From Desulfobacterales bacterium (lineage in GTDB: Bacteria > Desulfobacterota > Desulfobacteria > Desulfobacterales > RPRI01), in contig JAGVOC010000285.1 of assembly GCA_020052975.1 (NCBI GenBank), positions 1-7,635 of the forward strand: a DNA stretch of 7,635 nucleotides, in the 5' to 3' direction. The translations under genes and the position numbers were made by a program. The notes under the pieces were generated by a model. That model was not told the DNA's origin. It ran no database searches and saw only the letters and a program-made list of their open reading frames with translations. How positions within the stretch are numbered: position 1 is the first letter of the stretch; each line of letters starts with the position of its first letter. Below, piece after piece: positions 5,465 to 7,635 of this stretch.

Positions 5465-6922
5465 TTGACGGCTTTGACAATTCTCAATTCAAAAAATATT
5501 CTCCTTATTCACCCCCTGGGTTACAAAAAAGAGGCTGCCGGGAAAGACATATCAAGAATATCAAGCATCATCCCGCCGATTGGACTTGCAGGCATAGCGG
5601 CATATCTGGGGAACCGTGGTATTGATGTTTCAATTATAGACTGTTACGCGAGACCTGATTCAGACCGCCTCATTCATGATTATCTTAAGACTGAAAAACC
5701 TGCATTCCTGGGACTAAGCTGCACCACATCAACTTTTCTTGATGGAGTGAGAATAGCAAAACAGGCAAAGAGCATTCTTCCGGATATACGGGTCGTTTTC
5801 GGCGGAGCTCATGTTTCTGCCCTTAAGGAAAGGATTTTAAAGGATTTTCCTGTCATAGATTTTACTGTTATCGGTGAAGGAGAGGAAACTCTTGCTGAGT
5901 TAATAGAAAAAAGCGGAGAAAACCTGTCCTCTGTTATGGGTATAATATACAGGGAATCGGACGGAAAAATAAGCTTTACCGGCCGCAGGGCAAAAGGACT
6001 TGATCTAGATACGCTTCCTTTCCCTTCATATGAAAAGCTTGAAGGTTTCCCCGATGCCTACAAGGCCTTCCTTTTTAATTATCCGAAAGCTCCAAGTTCT
6101 AGCTGCATTACAAGCCGCGGGTGCCCCTATGCATGCAGCTATTGCGACCGTTCAGTTTTCGGCCGATCTTTCCGGTACAATTCCGCCGAATACATGTACG
6201 AGCATGTGCGCTATCTTAAAGAGCGCTTCGGTGTAAAGCACATCATTTTTTATGATGACCAGTTCACATTCAAGAGAGAAAGAATAGTCGATTTTACACG
6301 GATGATGATTAACCGGCCGCAAAGAATCTCTTTTAATTGCGTTGTCAGGGCAGAACACATCGATTACGATATCCTCCTGATGCTCAAGGAAGCCGGTTGC
6401 TGGATGATCAGCCTTGGAATAGAAACAGGCGATGAAGAGCTTCTTGCTCAGCACAGGCAAAATCCGAACCTTTCTCTGCTTTCTGAAAAACTTCGTCTGA
6501 TAAAAAAAGCCGGGATACGCACCAAGGGATTGTTCATGATAGGGCTTCCGGGTGAAACAGAAGCCGGAATCAAAAAAAGCATGGAATTCGCATTTTCAAA
6601 TCCGATTGACGAATTGAATGTTGCAAAGTTCACCCCTTTCCCCGGTTCTCCCGTTTACGAAAAGATACATGAGCTTGGTGAATTCAACGAAGATTGGGAG
6701 CTGATGGACTGCATGAACTTTCTGTTTATTCCAAAGGGCATGACCAAAGAACAGCTTGAAGAACTTTTTAAAAAGTTCTATAAAAAACATTTCATGCGTC
6801 CGAAGGTATTATTTGAATATACGAGCATGTTGTGGCGTTCACCAGACAGCTGGATCCGGTTTATGCGCAATTTGCCGGATTTTCTCAAATTTGCCAAAAG
6901 CGATAGAAGGCTTGGGAATTGA
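5465..6922 (+). CDS. B12-binding-domain radical SAM enzyme
   Basis: A 485-residue cytosolic radical SAM protein with an N-terminal cobalamin-binding-type Rossmann domain (about 10-150; IIPPIGLAGIAAYLGNRG at 35-52, VVFGGAHVSA at 110-119, IGEGEETLAELI at 136-147). The iron-sulfur motif CPYACSYC supplies Cys220, Cys224 and Cys227. Downstream features match the BchE/hopanoid methylase-like class: FYDDQFTF (262-269), SLGIETGDEELL (316-327), GLFMIGLPGET (355-365) and TPFPGSPVYEKI (390-401). The DxHxxG cobalamin-ligand motif is not seen, as is common in this class. The reaction cannot be assigned; methylation or ring/lipid remodelling are family precedents. Start is TTG, abutting the preceding TAG; a second in-frame TTG is at 5474, neither has a clear Shine-Dalgarno, and no ATG lies early enough. 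Translational coupling with the CsgG-like gene is therefore likely. Confidence 0.88.
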   Translation: MTALTILNSKNILLIHPLGYKKEAAGKDISRISSIIPPIGLAGIAAYLGNRGIDVSIIDCYARPDSDRLIHDYLKTEKPAFLGLSCTTSTFLDGVRIAKQAKSILPDIRVVFGGAHVSALKERILKDFPVIDFTVIGEGEETLAELIEKSGENLSSVMGIIYRESDGKISFTGRRAKGLDLDTLPFPSYEKLEGFPDAYKAFLFNYPKAPSSSCITSRGCPYACSYCDRSVFGRSFRYNSAEYMYEHVRYLKERFGVKHIIFYDDQFTFKRERIVDFTRMMINRPQRISFNCVVRAEHIDYDILLMLKEAGCWMISLGIETGDEELLAQHRQNPNLSLLSEKLRLIKKAGIRTKGLFMIGLPGETEAGIKKSMEFAFSNPIDELNVAKFTPFPGSPVYEKIHELGEFNEDWELMDCMNFLFIPKGMTKEQLEELFKKFYKKHFMRPKVLFEYTSMLWRSPDSWIRFMRNLPDFLKFAKSDRRLGN

Positions 6923-6944
6923 AGGCAGGGGAGGCACTCGCAAC

Positions 6945-7086
6945 GAGACCTTTGCAGAACATCCAATTTTGACCAAGTACAAGGAACGCGATAATTTCAA
7001 CCACAGGAATACATCGAGTATTTCGAGGATTGAAATTTGAGCCTGACGCAGTAATCGGGTAAAAGTGGGCGTTATGCAAAGGTCTC
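6945..7086. repeat. Palindromic element, copy 3 (142 bp)
   Basis: The arms 6945-6980 and 7051-7086 are inverted repeats with 28 of 36 positions matching; the outermost 12 (GAGACCTTTGCA) are perfect. Inner arms also pair (AATTTCAACC against GGATTGAAATT), and the centre is AATAC, loop ATCGA, GTATT, with the loop at the element midpoint, so the whole element could fold as one long hairpin. It has the same length as copy 1 and the same subterminal block. It fills most of the 191-bp gap between the radical SAM and thioesterase genes, ending 14 bp before the thioesterase Shine-Dalgarno. Flanks GCAAC and ATACA do not form a duplication. Confidence 0.85.
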
Positions 7087-7100
7087 ATACAATTTCAGAA

Positions 7101-7106
7101 GGGAGG
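7101..7106 (+). promoter_or_regulatory. Shine-Dalgarno that supports a TTG start
   Basis: GGGAGG with 7 nt to the TTG at 7114. It supports TTG initiation of the thioesterase gene; there is no in-frame ATG before residue 34. It lies just outside the right end of palindromic copy 3. Confidence 0.75.
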
Positions 7107-7113
7107 AATAAAG

Positions 7114-7521
7114 TTGAAAAATCTCTTGACCTTTTTCCGGGAAAACGACAAATTTGCCGGTCATTCCGGAATAGAGCTTCTTGAAATTTCGGAAGGCCGG
7201 GCAAAAGCAGTGATGAAAATCAAAAAACATCATCTTAACGCCGTCGGCAGCGTTCACGGGGGGGCGATTTTTACTCTTGCCGATTTTGTTTTTGCAGCAG
7301 CTTCAAACTCCCACGGGACTGTTGCCGTTGCAGTCAACGTCAGCATATCCTATCTGAAAGCAGCAAACAAAGGCCGCCTTTTTGCAGAAGCAAACGAGGT
7401 GGCCATTAACCCGAAGCTTGCATCATACACGGTAAATGTTACGGATGAGCAAGGGGAACTCATAGCAATTTTTCAGGGGATGGTTTACAGAAAAAAGGAG
7501 ACTATTTTGACGGCTTCGTAA
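7114..7521 (+). CDS. PaaI-type hotdog-fold thioesterase
   Basis: A 135-residue hotdog-fold protein of the PaaI/DUF4442-like acyl-CoA thioesterase group, full length. The signature HLNAVGSVHGGAIFTLAD covers residues 40-57. It supplies Asn42, Gly45, the His48-Gly49-Gly50 turn, and Asp57 in LAD, the position of the catalytic Asp in PaaI. A second conserved stretch follows at AVAVNVSISYLKAANKG (71-87), the edge that contacts the CoA thioester. These enzymes hydrolyse acyl- or aryl-CoA thioesters, usually as tetramers in the cytosol; substrate unknown. Start is TTG with GGGAGG 7 nt upstream. The gene is bracketed by two same-orientation palindromic elements (6945-7086 and 7538 onward). Its last codons lie in GACGGCTTCGTAAAAAGC (7509-7526), which looks to me like a dispersed intergenic repeat, so the extreme C-terminus may be repeat-derived; that is inference. 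Confidence 0.88.
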   Translation: MKNLLTFFRENDKFAGHSGIELLEISEGRAKAVMKIKKHHLNAVGSVHGGAIFTLADFVFAAASNSHGTVAVAVNVSISYLKAANKGRLFAEANEVAINPKLASYTVNVTDEQGELIAIFQGMVYRKKETILTAS

Positions 7522-7537
7522 AAAGCTATTCTGCTGT

Positions 7538-7635
7538 GAGACCTTTGAAGAACGTCCAATTTTGGCCAAGTACAAGGAAGGCGATAATTTCAACCACAGG
7601 AATACATTGAGTATTTCGAGGATTGAAATTTGAGC
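7538..7635. repeat. Palindromic element, copy 4 (cut by window end)
   Basis: The 98 bases present align without gaps to 6945-7042 of copy 3, with 5 differences (about 95% identity), in the same orientation. It includes the terminal GAGACCTTTG, the subterminal CAATTTTGGCCAAG, and the central AATAC, loop ATTGA, GTATT. Its right arm lies outside the window. It begins 16 bp after the thioesterase stop. Confidence 0.85.

Overview
The window looks like chromosomal DNA of a free-living Gram-negative bacterium. GC is moderate, two genes appear to start with TTG, and one secreted protein has a CsgG/FlgT-like (outer-membrane or periplasm-associated) architecture. The gene mix and the many dispersed intergenic palindromes remind me of Desulfobacterota (former Deltaproteobacteria, Desulfobacterales-like). 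That placement comes from memory of similar genomes and is only moderately supported.

Layout: two divergent gene blocks are separated by about 590 bp of non-coding DNA. The left block is on the minus strand. Read in its own direction it encodes a YitT-type membrane protein (3717-2797), a class I/II PLP-dependent aminotransferase (2707-1562) and a YihY/BrkB-type membrane protein with a C-terminal winged-helix-like domain (1522-185). The right block is on the plus strand. It encodes a secreted CsgG-like protein with an FlgT-C-like domain and a helical tail (4304-5464), a B12-binding-type radical SAM enzyme starting directly after that stop codon (5465-6922), and a PaaI-type hotdog thioesterase (7114-7521). 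The genes belong to familiar families and do not form one obvious pathway. The CsgG-like and radical SAM genes are the only tightly coupled pair.

The most unusual content is between the genes. Four copies of a palindromic repeat family lie at 3758-3899, 4025-4189, 6945-7086 and 7538-7635 (the last cut by the window end). Two complete copies are exactly 142 bp, with about 36-bp imperfect terminal inverted repeats and a small hairpin loop at the exact centre. One copy has its centre replaced by a different hairpin made of 7-bp-period repeats and is flanked by a 5-bp direct repeat, GTAGT, that looks like a target-site duplication. That copy lies between a near-consensus sigma70 promoter (3974-4002) and the CsgG-like gene, so it would form part of a long structured leader. 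Two other copies, in the same orientation, bracket the thioesterase gene.

A second repeat type, degenerate heptads around TTCTGAC/TTCCTGG, occurs at three intergenic sites (31-65, 2762-2796, and inside the second palindrome). Downstream of the YihY-like gene there are two further palindromes (66-90, 104-180). No transposase, RNA gene, CRISPR array or defence gene is visible. The MITE-like interpretation of the palindromes is inference.
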